Below are positions 25,761 through 34,835 of a DNA stretch of 64,000 bases, one piece after another. Numbering within the stretch: the first letter of the stretch is position 1; each line of letters begins with the position of its first letter. The DNA is taken from the NCBI RefSeq assembly GCF_000235505.1, contig NZ_JH379029.1, positions 509,798-573,797 of the forward strand. Direction: 5' to 3'. The position numbers were made by a program, and so were the translations under genes. This DNA is from Hungatella hathewayi WAL-18680 (lineage in GTDB: Bacteria; Bacillota; Clostridia; Lachnospirales; Lachnospiraceae). The notes under the pieces are model-generated. The model saw only the letters and a program-made list of their open reading frames with translations. It did not search any database and was not told the origin of the DNA.

Positions 25761-27593
25761 TTAGTTACCTCCGATACCATCGTCCAGACTTGCTCCGGTC
25801 AGTTTATTTACCAATGTGTTAAATATCAGGATTGTCACAATCAGAATCAGGTTAATCGCACTGGAAAATGCGTACAGCCCCATCTCATCAAAGTAATCCA
25901 GCGTTGTGGAGAGGATAAAGCCCTGGGTACAAAGAAGCAGGAACAGGGACAATTCTCTCAAACAGGTCATGAACGGAAGCATATATCCGCTGATGATAGC
26001 CGACTTCTGAATCGGAATGATGATTCGGAACATTCGCTTAAACCAGGGCAAATCCTGAATAATGGCCGCTTCCTCAATTTCGTTACTGATTTGCAGCATG
26101 GAGTTTAGAGCGCTCCTGCTGGCAAACGGTATATATTTTATGGTACCTGCTATAATCAACAAGGTGTAGGTATTAAACAGGTTAATCTTCTCGTTGGAGA
26201 ACAGGATGAAGAACGCCGCGCCCACCGCGATGGACGGCATCAAGTATGGCAGGAATGCCACGCCGTTGACGTAGTTGGCCCATTTACTTCTCCGGTTCTT
26301 GGATACCGCGTATCCAATCAGGGTTCCGATGGTGCCTGCAATCAGGGCACAGATAACCGCCACAAGCAGGGTTCCCCAGAAGGCGTGCCAGATGGTGGAG
26401 TTGTATAAAATTCCCTTCTGGCCGTACATTCCGTTCTCGGTGATGTTCTCGCTGGTCACCCACCATTTGGTGGTCAGGTTACTCAAATCCCTGGTGTACA
26501 GGAAGCTGTAATCTCCCGGGTTTGGTAAAAATGTCTCCAGTGCAAAGGAGATAATCGGGAAAATGCTGGTGATGAAGGTCAGGACGATTAACACCAGGCC
26601 TATCACGTATTTCCCCAGCTTGCCCAGATTAATCTTGGACAGCTGCCCGGATTTTCCGGTTACTGTGGTGTAATTCTTTCGGCTCTTCAGGCTGAACTGG
26701 TTCATGGTCAGAATCGCCACACCGAATATCATCATGATAATCGCCAGGATACTGGCCTCGCCGGTATATTTGGCATTCATGGAAATGTATTTGGTCGACA
26801 GTGTGGTGAATCCCAGGTAATGAGGTACCGGATAGCTTCCCATAGAGCTTCCGAATACCAGAAGGATGGTGGAGAGAATGGCCGGTTTTACCATCGGTAA
26901 GGTAATCCGGAACATGGTCTTCCATTTTGGCGTATCCAGAATGGTGGCCGCTTCCTCCAGGTTGGCGTCCATATTTCGGAAAATGCCGCCAATCAGGATG
27001 TAGGCAAATGGCGCATAGTGAAGACCCAGCACCACCGCACTTGGAAACAATCCCTGGCAGACCCACTTGGGCGCCATAAATCCAAACAGGGAAGCAAGCA
27101 GTCCGTTGGAGGTACCAACCACCGCGTTGCTGTTAAATAAGTTCTGCCATACAACGGCCAGCGTCCACTGGGGCATGATGTATGGGAAAATGAAAATGGA
27201 GCTTAAATATTTCTTGAACTTCAGGTTCGTTCTTGTCACTAAAAATGCAAATGTTCCGCCGTACAGGATGGATATCAGGCAGGTGAGTACTGCCAGCATC
27301 AAGGTGTTCCACAGCGGTTTCCAGAGATTTGTTCTGGCCAGGCGGCTGGTGAACAGGTCAATGTAATTGACAACTGTATAGCCTGACGCCTTCCCTGCCA
27401 GATGCGCGTCAATGGTTCCTGGATGAATCATCAGCGTATCCTTCACAATTGCCACAATGGGTGCAACTGTCGTGAAGGTAAGTACGATACCAAACAGCAG
27501 GAGAATGACATTCTGCGGTTTGGAGAAATAAGTCTTAATCTTGTTTAAGACGATGGCTTTTTTATTTGACTTGTTCGTAACTGTCCCCTCCAT
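25761..27593 (-). CDS. ABC importer permease, two fused membrane domains (FbpB-like)
   Basis: A 610-residue permease made of two halves, each with about six membrane helices and an EAA loop that contacts the ATPase: EEAATILDTPKWKTMFRITL (about 220-240) and EEAAIIQDLPWFKRMFRIII (about 505-525). This fused arrangement is typical of the FbpB/ThiP/AEP-type family for iron, thiamine, phosphonate or small organic ions. It lies between the binding-protein gene and the ATPase gene, and its stop is one base before the ATPase start. The transported compound cannot be told from the sequence. Confidence 0.92.
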   Translation of the reverse strand: MEGTVTNKSNKKAIVLNKIKTYFSKPQNVILLLFGIVLTFTTVAPIVAIVKDTLMIHPGTIDAHLAGKASGYTVVNYIDLFTSRLARTNLWKPLWNTLMLAVLTCLISILYGGTFAFLVTRTNLKFKKYLSSIFIFPYIMPQWTLAVVWQNLFNSNAVVGTSNGLLASLFGFMAPKWVCQGLFPSAVVLGLHYAPFAYILIGGIFRNMDANLEEAATILDTPKWKTMFRITLPMVKPAILSTILLVFGSSMGSYPVPHYLGFTTLSTKYISMNAKYTGEASILAIIMMIFGVAILTMNQFSLKSRKNYTTVTGKSGQLSKINLGKLGKYVIGLVLIVLTFITSIFPIISFALETFLPNPGDYSFLYTRDLSNLTTKWWVTSENITENGMYGQKGILYNSTIWHAFWGTLLVAVICALIAGTIGTLIGYAVSKNRRSKWANYVNGVAFLPYLMPSIAVGAAFFILFSNEKINLFNTYTLLIIAGTIKYIPFASRSALNSMLQISNEIEEAAIIQDLPWFKRMFRIIIPIQKSAIISGYMLPFMTCLRELSLFLLLCTQGFILSTTLDYFDEMGLYAFSSAINLILIVTILIFNTLVNKLTGASLDDGIGGN

Positions 27594-27614
27594 AACCTAC
27601 TCCTTAACTTTGAT

Positions 27615-27651
27615 AAAACGGGGTGCTGCAAACTCTGATTTGCAGCACCCC
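27615..27651 (-). terminator. Intra-operon hairpin between binding protein and permease genes
   Basis: A perfect 13-bp stem (27,620-27,632 with 27,639-27,651) and six-base loop, followed on the minus strand by G then TTTT. It sits 12 bp after the binding-protein stop. Such leaky terminators keep the 5' mRNA stable and give more binding protein than permease. It is probably a partial rather than a full stop, because the permease has no obvious promoter of its own. Confidence 0.8.
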
Positions 27652-27663
27652 TGCTCTTGTTCC

Positions 27664-29100
27664 TTAATTAGCTGCGTCGCTATACTTTGTCAGCAGTTCA
27701 ATCCAGCTGCCTACGGTAAAGGATACATCCGCACAGTACTGCGGGTCTTCCAGAACCAGTTCGCCGTCGCCTACCCACCAGTCGTATCCTCTGTCGTTCT
27801 TGCAGTCGAATACATTTTCACCGGCATCATTGTAGCCGCCCTTGCTGTGGTTGTAGGTCTTCTCGGTCTCTTCCATTACCTTCGGGTTGGAGGAGTAGCC
27901 GCCCATATCTTTGCCCCATGCGGAGAAGCCATCCGCTGTGTTGGTCATGTATGCGATAAATGCACATGATGTCCACGGAAGCGGGCTGTTGTTGGTCAGG
28001 AATAAGTAGTGGCAGTAGCCGTAACCACCGATACCTTTATAGCCATCCTCATAGGCAGCTACCTTAATGTTGTTTAAGGAAACGCCTGCGGATTCCTCTA
28101 CGGAACGGAGTTTGGAGTATACCAACAGTCCACACTGGTCTGTTGCGGAATCGGTAACCAGGGTATTACAGATAGGACCATCGTCGGTCTGTTCATTGTA
28201 ATTCTCAACCCAGAGTTTAATCCATGCCAAGGCATATGCGCCGTCCGCGCCAAGTCCTAAATCTTGAGCATCTGTTGCCATCTCATCAATGACCGGTTTG
28301 AAGTATGCCTGTTTTGTGCTGTCCAGCGCATCATATGCTTCTTTCAGCATTGCCGCATATTTGTCTTCGGTCAGCATGTATAAGAAGTTCTTTCCTACGA
28401 TTTCGGAATCAATATCCATGTATAACGGGTGAACGCCCTCTGCCACGAAATCCCAGCAGTTCTTGTACTCGGCGCTTCCGGTGCTGTTGTACATGAAGAC
28501 TTTGTTCAGTGTCTGTAACGGAAGGAATCCGGTGTAAGCGTCAGCGGTAGTTCCGTTGGCCTCTGCCCACTCTTTGGGAACGAAGGTCTTTAAGATACCG
28601 GTCTGAACCATCTTGGATTCAATCTGGTTGCCATCCTGAATCAGCGTCATGGCGAAGGTGCCGGATGACTTTAAGGAATCTGCGGATAACTGCTCAAAGA
28701 TTTTGTTGTTCTTTGGCTGCTGCCACTCGTATTCCATGGTGTAGGATGGGTCGATGGTCTGTAAGTATTCAATAAACAATGGCAGTGCGCTCTTGCCACG
28801 GCTGGAGTTTCCTACGCCGTAGAAGGTCTTTCCGTTGGATTCCTCAATGGCCTTCTTCGCCAGTTCCTCCATGGACATGCCTTCTGCCTCTTTGATAATC
28901 TTCTCTACTTCTGAAAGGTTGGCGTCGTCAACCTTTGGAGCCTCTGTCTCCGGCTGGGCCGCGTCTGTGGCTGCCGGCTGCTCTGCCTTTGCCGCCGTTG
29001 TTCCTTCTGTTGGAGTTGTTGTAGTCTTAGACCCACACCCAGCCAGGGAAACTGCCAGCATAGTACCTGCCAATGCTAAAGATAAAATTCGTTTTTTCAC
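27664..29100 (-). CDS. ABC importer extracellular binding lipoprotein
   Basis: A 478-residue solute-binding protein. The start is GTG 29,100 with AAGGAGG eight bases upstream; a longer frame to 29,124 would put the site inside the gene. A lipoprotein signal ends in the lipobox LAGC at about residue 20-24, then a Thr/Ala/Glu/Pro linker. The mature part resembles the Fe3+/polyamine/phosphonate class (FbpA/PotD-like fold), though with low motif identity. It heads the importer operon (then permease, then ATPase). A possible -10 TATAAT lies at 29,190-29,185. The ligand is unknown. Confidence 0.87.
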   Translation of the reverse strand: MKKRILSLALAGTMLAVSLAGCGSKTTTTPTEGTTAAKAEQPAATDAAQPETEAPKVDDANLSEVEKIIKEAEGMSMEELAKKAIEESNGKTFYGVGNSSRGKSALPLFIEYLQTIDPSYTMEYEWQQPKNNKIFEQLSADSLKSSGTFAMTLIQDGNQIESKMVQTGILKTFVPKEWAEANGTTADAYTGFLPLQTLNKVFMYNSTGSAEYKNCWDFVAEGVHPLYMDIDSEIVGKNFLYMLTEDKYAAMLKEAYDALDSTKQAYFKPVIDEMATDAQDLGLGADGAYALAWIKLWVENYNEQTDDGPICNTLVTDSATDQCGLLVYSKLRSVEESAGVSLNNIKVAAYEDGYKGIGGYGYCHYLFLTNNSPLPWTSCAFIAYMTNTADGFSAWGKDMGGYSSNPKVMEETEKTYNHSKGGYNDAGENVFDCKNDRGYDWWVGDGELVLEDPQYCADVSFTVGSWIELLTKYSDAAN

Positions 29101-29184
29101 GTTACGCTCCTCCTTGATATTCATGTTTAAGCCCTGAATCGGCTTATCTGATATTGAGACGCTGCAGCATCATCTGATAGTCTT

Positions 29185-29190
29185 ATTATA
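29185..29190 (-). promoter_or_regulatory. Possible -10 element of the ABC importer operon
   Basis: TATAAT on the minus strand 85 bases before the binding-protein start. The base stretch at -35 spacing (TTCAAA) matches the consensus poorly, which would fit activator-dependent control by the AraC-type regulator encoded at 30,446-31,231. The rest of the 29,101-29,410 gap is AT-rich with no other clear element. Confidence 0.4.
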
Positions 29191-29410
29191 TCGGAGGGGG
29201 GAAGCATTTTGAACTAGACAAAACTGTTATTCCTTTGTGTATTCTGTTATTTTGCATAGTTTTTCTGTTGTTTATGGGCTTTATATGTATATTATATACA
29301 TATCCAAAATCAAAAACACAAATTGAAATTATTTTAATTGCAATTTAAGTATAATTTTGATATAGTTAATTTGCTTATATTTAATATCTATATTCATTTA
29401 TATCCATCGG

Positions 29411-30406
29411 TTGAATCAATCGGCTAAATCACAATTATCAGTTATTTTTAATTTAAGTACAGGAGTATTATATGATAAAAAAGAAGAAGAGCAGTTATCA
29501 ACAGTTAAAAATTTAATTTATATGTTTCGCGGACAACAGGTTATGCTTGACAGTGATTTGGCCTCTCTTTATCAGGTTGAGACCAAACGCTTAAATGAAG
29601 CTGTCAAAAGAAACATAGCTAGATTTCCAGAAGAATTTCGGTTTCAGTTAACCGAAGAAGAATATGATTTATTGAGGTCGCAAAATGCGACCTCAATAAA
29701 TCATAAAAATACAGTCAGTTCAAAAGGTGGCCGCAGGTATTTGCCCTTTGTCTTTACAGAACAGGGAATTGCAATGCTTTCGGCAATTCTTAAAAGTGAT
29801 ATTGCTGTTCAAGTCAGCATCAACATAATGAAAGTATTTGTGGAAATGCGCAAAATAATGGCTAACCACTCCATTCTTTTTGAACAGATAAATAGGTTGG
29901 AGTTAAAACAAATAGAATATAAAAAAGAGATTGACACTAAACTTGATAAGGTGTTTGACTACATATCAGAAAATACTGAATCCTCACAAAAGATATTTTT
30001 TGATGGTCAAATTTTTGATGCCTTCAGTCTACTGGTTAAACTGATTAACAGTGCAAATTCATCCATTATTCTAATTGACAATTATATTGATATCAATACT
30101 CTTAATATTCTTGCCAAAAAGAAAAAACATGTAAATATATGTATTTATACTTTAAAGAAAACAAAACTTACAAAAACCGATGTAGAAAATTTTAATAAAC
30201 AGTATCCTGAATTAATTGTAAAATACACAGATACTTTCCATGACCGGTTTCTTATCATCGACGAAAACACAGCCTATCATATAGGTGCTTCCTTGAAAGA
30301 TGCCGGTAAAAAATGTTTTGCAATAAGTTTATTGGAGGATTTCACAATCATAAACAGTATCCGAGAACATCTGAAAATTCAATCAATTGAACAAACATCC
30401 GCTTAG
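29411..30406 (+). CDS. ORF6N-domain protein with PLD-like C-terminal domain, start frame uncertain
   Basis: A protein of about 310-331 residues. An ORF6N DNA-binding domain (FRGQQVMLDSDLASLYQVET, then FPEEFRFQLTEEEYDLL and GRRYLPFVFTEQGIAMLSAI) is followed by a short coiled coil and a PLD-like domain (about 190-325) with an HxR(x4)D element in HDRFLIIDENTAYHIGAS. ORF6N proteins come mostly from phages and mobile DNA. The gene is far more AT-rich than its neighbours and stands between an importer operon and its presumed regulators, on the opposite strand, all signs of insertion. The only good ribosome site (AGGAG, six bases before ATG 29,472) is one base out of frame with the body across a six-A tract, so the TTG at 29,411 is only a formal start. 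Confidence 0.75.
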   Translation: MNQSAKSQLSVIFNLSTGVLYDKKEEEQLSTVKNLIYMFRGQQVMLDSDLASLYQVETKRLNEAVKRNIARFPEEFRFQLTEEEYDLLRSQNATSINHKNTVSSKGGRRYLPFVFTEQGIAMLSAILKSDIAVQVSINIMKVFVEMRKIMANHSILFEQINRLELKQIEYKKEIDTKLDKVFDYISENTESSQKIFFDGQIFDAFSLLVKLINSANSSIILIDNYIDINTLNILAKKKKHVNICIYTLKKTKLTKTDVENFNKQYPELIVKYTDTFHDRFLIIDENTAYHIGASLKDAGKKCFAISLLEDFTIINSIREHLKIQSIEQTSA

Positions 30407-30434
30407 CTGATAATTTCAGATTACCTCACAGATA

Positions 30435-30462
30435 CAGGGCAGGAATTAATCTTCCTGCCCTG
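30435..30462. repeat. Inverted repeat between the ORF6N gene and the regulator gene
   Basis: Ten-base arms CAGGGCAGGA and TCCTGCCCTG with the regulator's stop codon in the loop. It lies where the two genes converge. There is no clear T-run on either strand, so termination is possible but unproven. Confidence 0.5.
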
Positions 30463-31231
30463 GGTCTGTGGCGCTCCGGCCCTGGTATTCCGAGGGGGAG
30501 ACTCCGGCTATTTTTTTGAAGGTGCTGGAGAAATAGGTGATATCACGGTATCCTACCATCTCCGCCACCTCATATACTTTGTAACGGCAATTGTTCAGGA
30601 GCTTCATGGCGGCGCGGACGCGGTATCTGGTGATGTAGGACATGACGGTGTAGTCGGTCTCCTTTTTAAACAGGTGGCTTAAGTGGCCCTCGCTGATGCC
30701 AAGGGACTCGGCTATGGTGCCTACACTGATATTGCTCTCGCTGTAATGACTGGATATATAGGCGATGGCCTCCATCACGTATTTGCTCTTGTCTCCCGGT
30801 TTCAAGTTCAGGGACAGGATTTTCTCTTCGTCCTGGCGGCGGTTCTCGCCCTGCTCCCGCTTTAATTTTTCCCGAATTTTGTCAACGGCGGCCTCCAGTT
30901 CCCCATCCTCGAAGGGCTTTAGCAGATAGTCGGCAGCCAGCAACCGCAGTGCATTCTGGGCATACTCGAACTCACTGTATGCGGTCAGAAAAATCACTTC
31001 AGCTTTGTTTCCCTCTTCTCTCAGAGTGCGAAGCATGCTGATGCCATCCATTTTCGGCATCCGGATATCCGAGATAATGATATCCGGGTTGTATTTGTGA
31101 ACCGCCTCGATTCCCTCCAGGCCGTTCTCCGCCTCCGCCACCACGGCGCAGTCCAGAGACGTCCAGTCCGTCTCCAGCACAATTCCATTTCTCACAAATG
31201 TTTCATCGTCCACTACAAGTACCTTTAACAT
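30446..31231 (-). CDS. AraC-type response regulator (YesN family)
   Basis: A 261-residue response regulator. The receiver domain (1-120) has the acidic pocket VVDDE and the phosphate acceptor Asp55 (IISDIRMPKMDG), with Lys in YLLKPFEDGE. The C-terminal AraC helix-turn-helix (about 155-255) contains ISVGTIAESLGISEGHLSHL and the second helix pair ending SSTFKKIAGVSPSEYQGR. The start is ATG 31,231 with GGAGG six bases upstream, one base after the kinase stop. With the kinase and binding protein it forms a three-gene regulatory unit, probably acting on the importer operon at 24,110-29,100. Confidence 0.92.
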   Translation of the reverse strand: MLKVLVVDDETFVRNGIVLETDWTSLDCAVVAEAENGLEGIEAVHKYNPDIIISDIRMPKMDGISMLRTLREEGNKAEVIFLTAYSEFEYAQNALRLLAADYLLKPFEDGELEAAVDKIREKLKREQGENRRQDEEKILSLNLKPGDKSKYVMEAIAYISSHYSESNISVGTIAESLGISEGHLSHLFKKETDYTVMSYITRYRVRAAMKLLNNCRYKVYEVAEMVGYRDITYFSSTFKKIAGVSPSEYQGRSATDPGQED

Positions 31232-31232
31232 C

Positions 31233-32939
31233 TCATTCCTCCCCATGCTCCGCAGGTATCACGATGGTCACCTTCGTGCCGCCACTCTCCGGCGTTTCCA
31301 CCTGCACTCCGTACTCATCCCCATAATGCAGACGGATAATCGTATCCACGTTGTAAAATCCCAGATGTCCCGCCAGCTGCTCCCTGTCCCTGCTGTTTAA
31401 ATGTTCCATCACTTCCCGGCTGATGCCGCAGCCGTCATCCTGCACCTCGATGTGCAGTTTCCCGTCCTTCTCCATGGCCTTGACGTAGATATGTCCCTCG
31501 TCGCAGTCGGCCAGCCCATGGATCACCGCATTTTCCACGATGGGCTGCACAATTAGTTTGGGTATCCGGCACTGTTTTATCTCCTCAGGCAGTTCATATT
31601 CGAAACAGAATTTGCCGTGGAATCTAATTTTTTGTATCTCCGCATAGCTCTCCACCAGCTCCATCTCTTCCTTCAGTGTGATAAACTGGACCTGGGAAAT
31701 GCTTGTCCGCAGAATCTTTGCCAGCTTGGAGGCCAGCGTCGCTATCTCCGGAATGTGGTTAGCCTTAGCTACCCACTTCATGGTGTCCAATGTATTGTAC
31801 AAAAAATGGGGGTTTAGCTGGGCCTGCATCATGGCCACCTGAATCTCATTGATCTGCTTCTGCTGGCTCACCTGCTTCTCCATGTAATCCTTCAGCTCGC
31901 TGGTCATGGTATTAAAGCTGTCTGACAGCTGACCGAATTCGTCAGCCCGGTCCACCTCGATTCTGGTATCCAGGTTTCCTCCCTGCACCTCGTACATGGC
32001 CAGATTTAACGACTTTACCGGCCGGGTCAGACTGTTGCTCATCCGGTTGGCTACCATAGCGCAGAGCGCCATACTGACGGCCGCCATAATGATGATCACG
32101 CTGTACATGGCCCTTGTGGTGTCCTCCGTAAATACATCCGGGCGAAGCACGATACTGTAAAGGCCGGTGTCCCCTAACGGAGAGATGTACAGGCTGTTGC
32201 TGTTCCAGGAGCCTGGAATTCCCTCACCGGAGATTAGGCGGCCTCTCAGGATATCCCCTATATTTTCCTGGGCCGCAATGCCCGTATGGTACACAGTCTC
32301 CCAAAATCCGTCCACAATACAGATGCCATCCTGGCTGCTGTATGTTCCGCGGAGGGCTTCCTCGAAATTTTCCTCCCTCATGCTGACCACCACAAATCCG
32401 GCGCAGCCGTCCTCATTGTCCTTTATCATCCGCACGGCTCTCAGCAGAATGTCCGAATCGCCCAGATGCTCCTTCTCCCGCCGGATAATCATCTCTTCCG
32501 GGTGGGCGGAGGCGACCTTCAAAATCCCCCAGTAGGCCGGCAGCTGGGTGTGAAGCATCCCGGTTCCCGTGGAATACTGGCAGACTCCGTCCTTCGAGTA
32601 GACGTCAAACTGCGCCTGGTCGCGGAGCCCCGCCGTTTTTTCATAGAGAGCGGAGTAGACCACATTCCGGTTCCAGCCTCCGGGCGTGCTCATGTCCGTG
32701 AGAATTTTCTCGTCCTGGCAAAGCTCCTGGGTTACCGTGTCAAAGCTCTGAAACAGTCCTGTCAGCATGTGCTCAATGGTGGCCGCCTGTTCCACATCTT
32801 TTTTTCGGTAGTCGCTGGCCAGCTTTATTTTAAACATCTGAATCAGAAATGCACTGCTGAGCACGAACGGCACCAAAGCCACCACAAGAAAGCTGAAAAG
32901 CAGTTCCCGTTTAAAGGACTTCTTGATAAACTTCTTCAT
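31233..32939 (-). CDS. Sensor histidine kinase, YesM/LytS-like
   Basis: A 568-residue membrane kinase. Two membrane segments (about 15-37 and 278-300) enclose an extracellular Cache-like sensor domain. A HAMP domain follows (LTRPVKSLNLAMYEVQGGNL), then the His-kinase domain with His378 in QLNPHFLYNTLDTMKW and the ATPase domain (VQPIVENAVIHGL; VQDDGCGIS). This kinase class pairs with AraC-type regulators and mostly controls sugar or organic ion uptake. It starts 13 bp after the binding-protein gene, which may supply the ligand-bearing partner. Confidence 0.92.
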   Translation of the reverse strand: MKKFIKKSFKRELLFSFLVVALVPFVLSSAFLIQMFKIKLASDYRKKDVEQAATIEHMLTGLFQSFDTVTQELCQDEKILTDMSTPGGWNRNVVYSALYEKTAGLRDQAQFDVYSKDGVCQYSTGTGMLHTQLPAYWGILKVASAHPEEMIIRREKEHLGDSDILLRAVRMIKDNEDGCAGFVVVSMREENFEEALRGTYSSQDGICIVDGFWETVYHTGIAAQENIGDILRGRLISGEGIPGSWNSNSLYISPLGDTGLYSIVLRPDVFTEDTTRAMYSVIIIMAAVSMALCAMVANRMSNSLTRPVKSLNLAMYEVQGGNLDTRIEVDRADEFGQLSDSFNTMTSELKDYMEKQVSQQKQINEIQVAMMQAQLNPHFLYNTLDTMKWVAKANHIPEIATLASKLAKILRTSISQVQFITLKEEMELVESYAEIQKIRFHGKFCFEYELPEEIKQCRIPKLIVQPIVENAVIHGLADCDEGHIYVKAMEKDGKLHIEVQDDGCGISREVMEHLNSRDREQLAGHLGFYNVDTIIRLHYGDEYGVQVETPESGGTKVTIVIPAEHGEE

Positions 32940-32952
32940 ATCTGTCCCCTCC

Positions 32953-33984
32953 CTACTTCATCAGCTCCGACCACATTTCCAGAATTCTCTCCTGGTGACT
33001 GCTGGCCCACACCAAATCAAAGTCCATGATTTTTATCTCATCGTCCGCCGCCCCCTGGCTCAAATCGGTGCGCACTGTTCTTCGAAGGAACTGGTCCACG
33101 GCCAGCTTCTGGACATCGTCACTCACGGTAAAGTCGATAAATAGCTTGGCGTTATCCACATGGCGGGCGCCTTTGACCAGCGCACAGCCATCCGGCACCG
33201 CGCTGGTGCCCTCGGACGGGTAAATGATGGAGATATCCTCGCCCATCGCCATCCGTTTTCTGGCTGCCTCCTCCAGGGTAATGCCGACCAGCCGGGTGCC
33301 GCTGGCCACCTCGCTGACCACTTCACCGGAACCGGCGGAGACATTTCCGTCCAGGGCCTCTGTGAAGGCGGTCATGACGGCCTCTTCGTCCATGCCAAGA
33401 ACCTGAATCATGGTAGCCAGGGCCGTATAACTGGTGCCAGATTTTCCAGGGTCCGCAAATGCAATTTTGCCCTTCCAGCGCTCGTCCAGAAGCGCTCGCC
33501 AGCTTGACGGGGCGTCCGAGCGGTCCACCAGCTTGTTGTTATAGATGAAGACGATGGGAAGTTCCGTGAATACGGTCCAGCTGTCGTCCGGTGACAGGAA
33601 GGTGTCGTCCAGCAAGTCGCTCTGACTGCACCGGTATGGCTGGAAATATTCTTTGTAGGCGTCGTAGCTCTCCACACCTCCGCCGAACATGACGTCGCAG
33701 CTGTCTTTTCCATTTTCCTTGCTGACCGCGTCCAGAAGCTCTGTGGTGCCGCCGGCCCGCACCTGTACCCAGATGCCGGTGCGCTCCTCGAATTCCTTTA
33801 CAATGGGACCGTATACCTCTTCCTTGTGGGATGTGTATACAATCAGTTTTTTGTCCTCCGGCACTTTGCTGGTCTCGTAGGACGTGGCGGCCGGCGCGGC
33901 ACATCCGCTGAGCAGGATGGTCGAAGCTGCAAGCGCTCCTGCGAGATATTGCTTTATTCTCATATTTCCATGACGAATTCTCAT
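32953..33984 (-). CDS. Binding lipoprotein of a sensory trio (FbpA/PgtC-like)
   Basis: A 343-residue lipoprotein of the iron/phosphonate/phosphoglycerate binding class. The start ATG 33,984 has GGGGGTG six bases upstream; a frame to 34,068 exists but has no site. The lipobox is LLSGC. The core reads KKLIVYTSHKEEVYGPIVKE, EERTGIWVQVRAGGTTELLD and CDVMFGGGVESYDAY, as in this family, ending in a C-terminal helix. It is the first gene of an operon with kinase and regulator, and no permease adjoins it. As in the PgtABC phosphoglycerate system, it probably presents a ligand to the kinase rather than serving import alone. A -10-like TATACT lies at 34,039-34,034 without a good -35. Confidence 0.85.
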   Translation of the reverse strand: MRIRHGNMRIKQYLAGALAASTILLSGCAAPAATSYETSKVPEDKKLIVYTSHKEEVYGPIVKEFEERTGIWVQVRAGGTTELLDAVSKENGKDSCDVMFGGGVESYDAYKEYFQPYRCSQSDLLDDTFLSPDDSWTVFTELPIVFIYNNKLVDRSDAPSSWRALLDERWKGKIAFADPGKSGTSYTALATMIQVLGMDEEAVMTAFTEALDGNVSAGSGEVVSEVASGTRLVGITLEEAARKRMAMGEDISIIYPSEGTSAVPDGCALVKGARHVDNAKLFIDFTVSDDVQKLAVDQFLRRTVRTDLSQGAADDEIKIMDFDLVWASSHQERILEMWSELMK

Positions 33985-34086
33985 CGTTGTCACCCCCGTT
34001 TTGGCTGAGTGCTGTCTTAAAATTATTACTATGAGTATATCATGATTTTGCCGGTTTGACGATGGCATGTTGTGACCCTGGGCGTA

Positions 34087-34146
34087 ATAAAAAACAGATA
34101 CACGGTTCCCTGGTAATTTTCGGGTATCTGTGTATCTGTTTTTTAT
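34087..34146. terminator. Bidirectional-looking terminator
   Basis: A perfect 17-base inverted repeat (34,087-34,103 with 34,130-34,146) whose outer ends are A-run and T-run, so it can end transcripts on either strand. It lies after the flavin reductase gene and separates it from the sensory operon. Confidence 0.85.
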
Positions 34147-34181
34147 GATTTGCGATGTGTTTCCTCTTGTCTATCCCACAC

Positions 34182-34721
34182 TTAAGAATCTTTTCCCATC
34201 TGGTATGCCTGAACCATGGCCGGGGTGTCCAGAATCTCGCCTTTATTCCAGGCACCTACGCCGTAGATAATGCCTTTCTCCACGGCTCCATCCAGGCAGT
34301 CCATGGTGAAGCCCCGCAGGCTTTCCACAGTTTTCTGCATATGCTCGATTTCCTCGTCGGCCGCTGTCATGATGTAGTATATTTCTTTATTCCTCATCTC
34401 CGTGTAGCGGGGGACGGTGCGGTCGATGAGTGTCTTCAGCTGGGCATCCATGGTGTAGAAGTAGACGGGAGTCGCCAGCACGATGACGTCCGCCTCCACC
34501 ATGCTCTCCAAAATCTGTTCCATGTCATCGCTCTGTACGCATTTGGCGGTAGAGTTGCACACTCCGCAGCCGATACAGTAATGAATGTTTTTGTCACGCA
34601 GAAACACTTTTTCCGTTTTGTGGCCCGCCTCTGACGCTCCGCGGATAAATTCGTCGCACAGCAGGTCGGAATTGCCGCCTTTTCGGGGGCTGGAAGAGAT
34701 TATCAATATTTTTTTGCTCAT
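34182..34721 (-). CDS. NADPH-dependent FMN reductase / flavodoxin-like protein
   Basis: A 179-residue flavodoxin-fold protein. The FMN phosphate loop SSSPRKGGNSDLLCDEF is at about 9-25. A CIGCGVCN motif (about 49-56) and a further Cys (AKCVQSDDM) resemble the cysteine cluster of the iron-sulfur flavoprotein group, though one cysteine short of its full set. ATPVYFYTMDAQLKTLIDR is the substrate-side loop. The family reduces quinones, flavins or nitro compounds. It stands alone, ended by the terminator at 34,087-34,146. Confidence 0.87.
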   Translation of the reverse strand: MSKKILIISSSPRKGGNSDLLCDEFIRGASEAGHKTEKVFLRDKNIHYCIGCGVCNSTAKCVQSDDMEQILESMVEADVIVLATPVYFYTMDAQLKTLIDRTVPRYTEMRNKEIYYIMTAADEEIEHMQKTVESLRGFTMDCLDGAVEKGIIYGVGAWNKGEILDTPAMVQAYQMGKDS

Positions 34722-34835
34722 ATTCGTTTCTCCATTTTCTTATGTATGATGACCAGTTTCTTCTATATATAAGTATCTTTTGGTTATTTGTCTGTGATGG
34801 ATACTAGATATGGTAGGGCTGGTGGTTTATATGGT

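Noticed and set aside
25760-25780. A start seven codons earlier for the ABC ATPase
   Set aside because: The ideal GGAGGT site lies inside that extension, so ATG 25,759 is the better start.
29323-29355. TTGAAA and TATAAT before the ORF6N gene as a promoter
   Set aside because: The spacing is 21 bases, too long for a normal sigma-A promoter; in such AT-rich DNA chance matches are expected.
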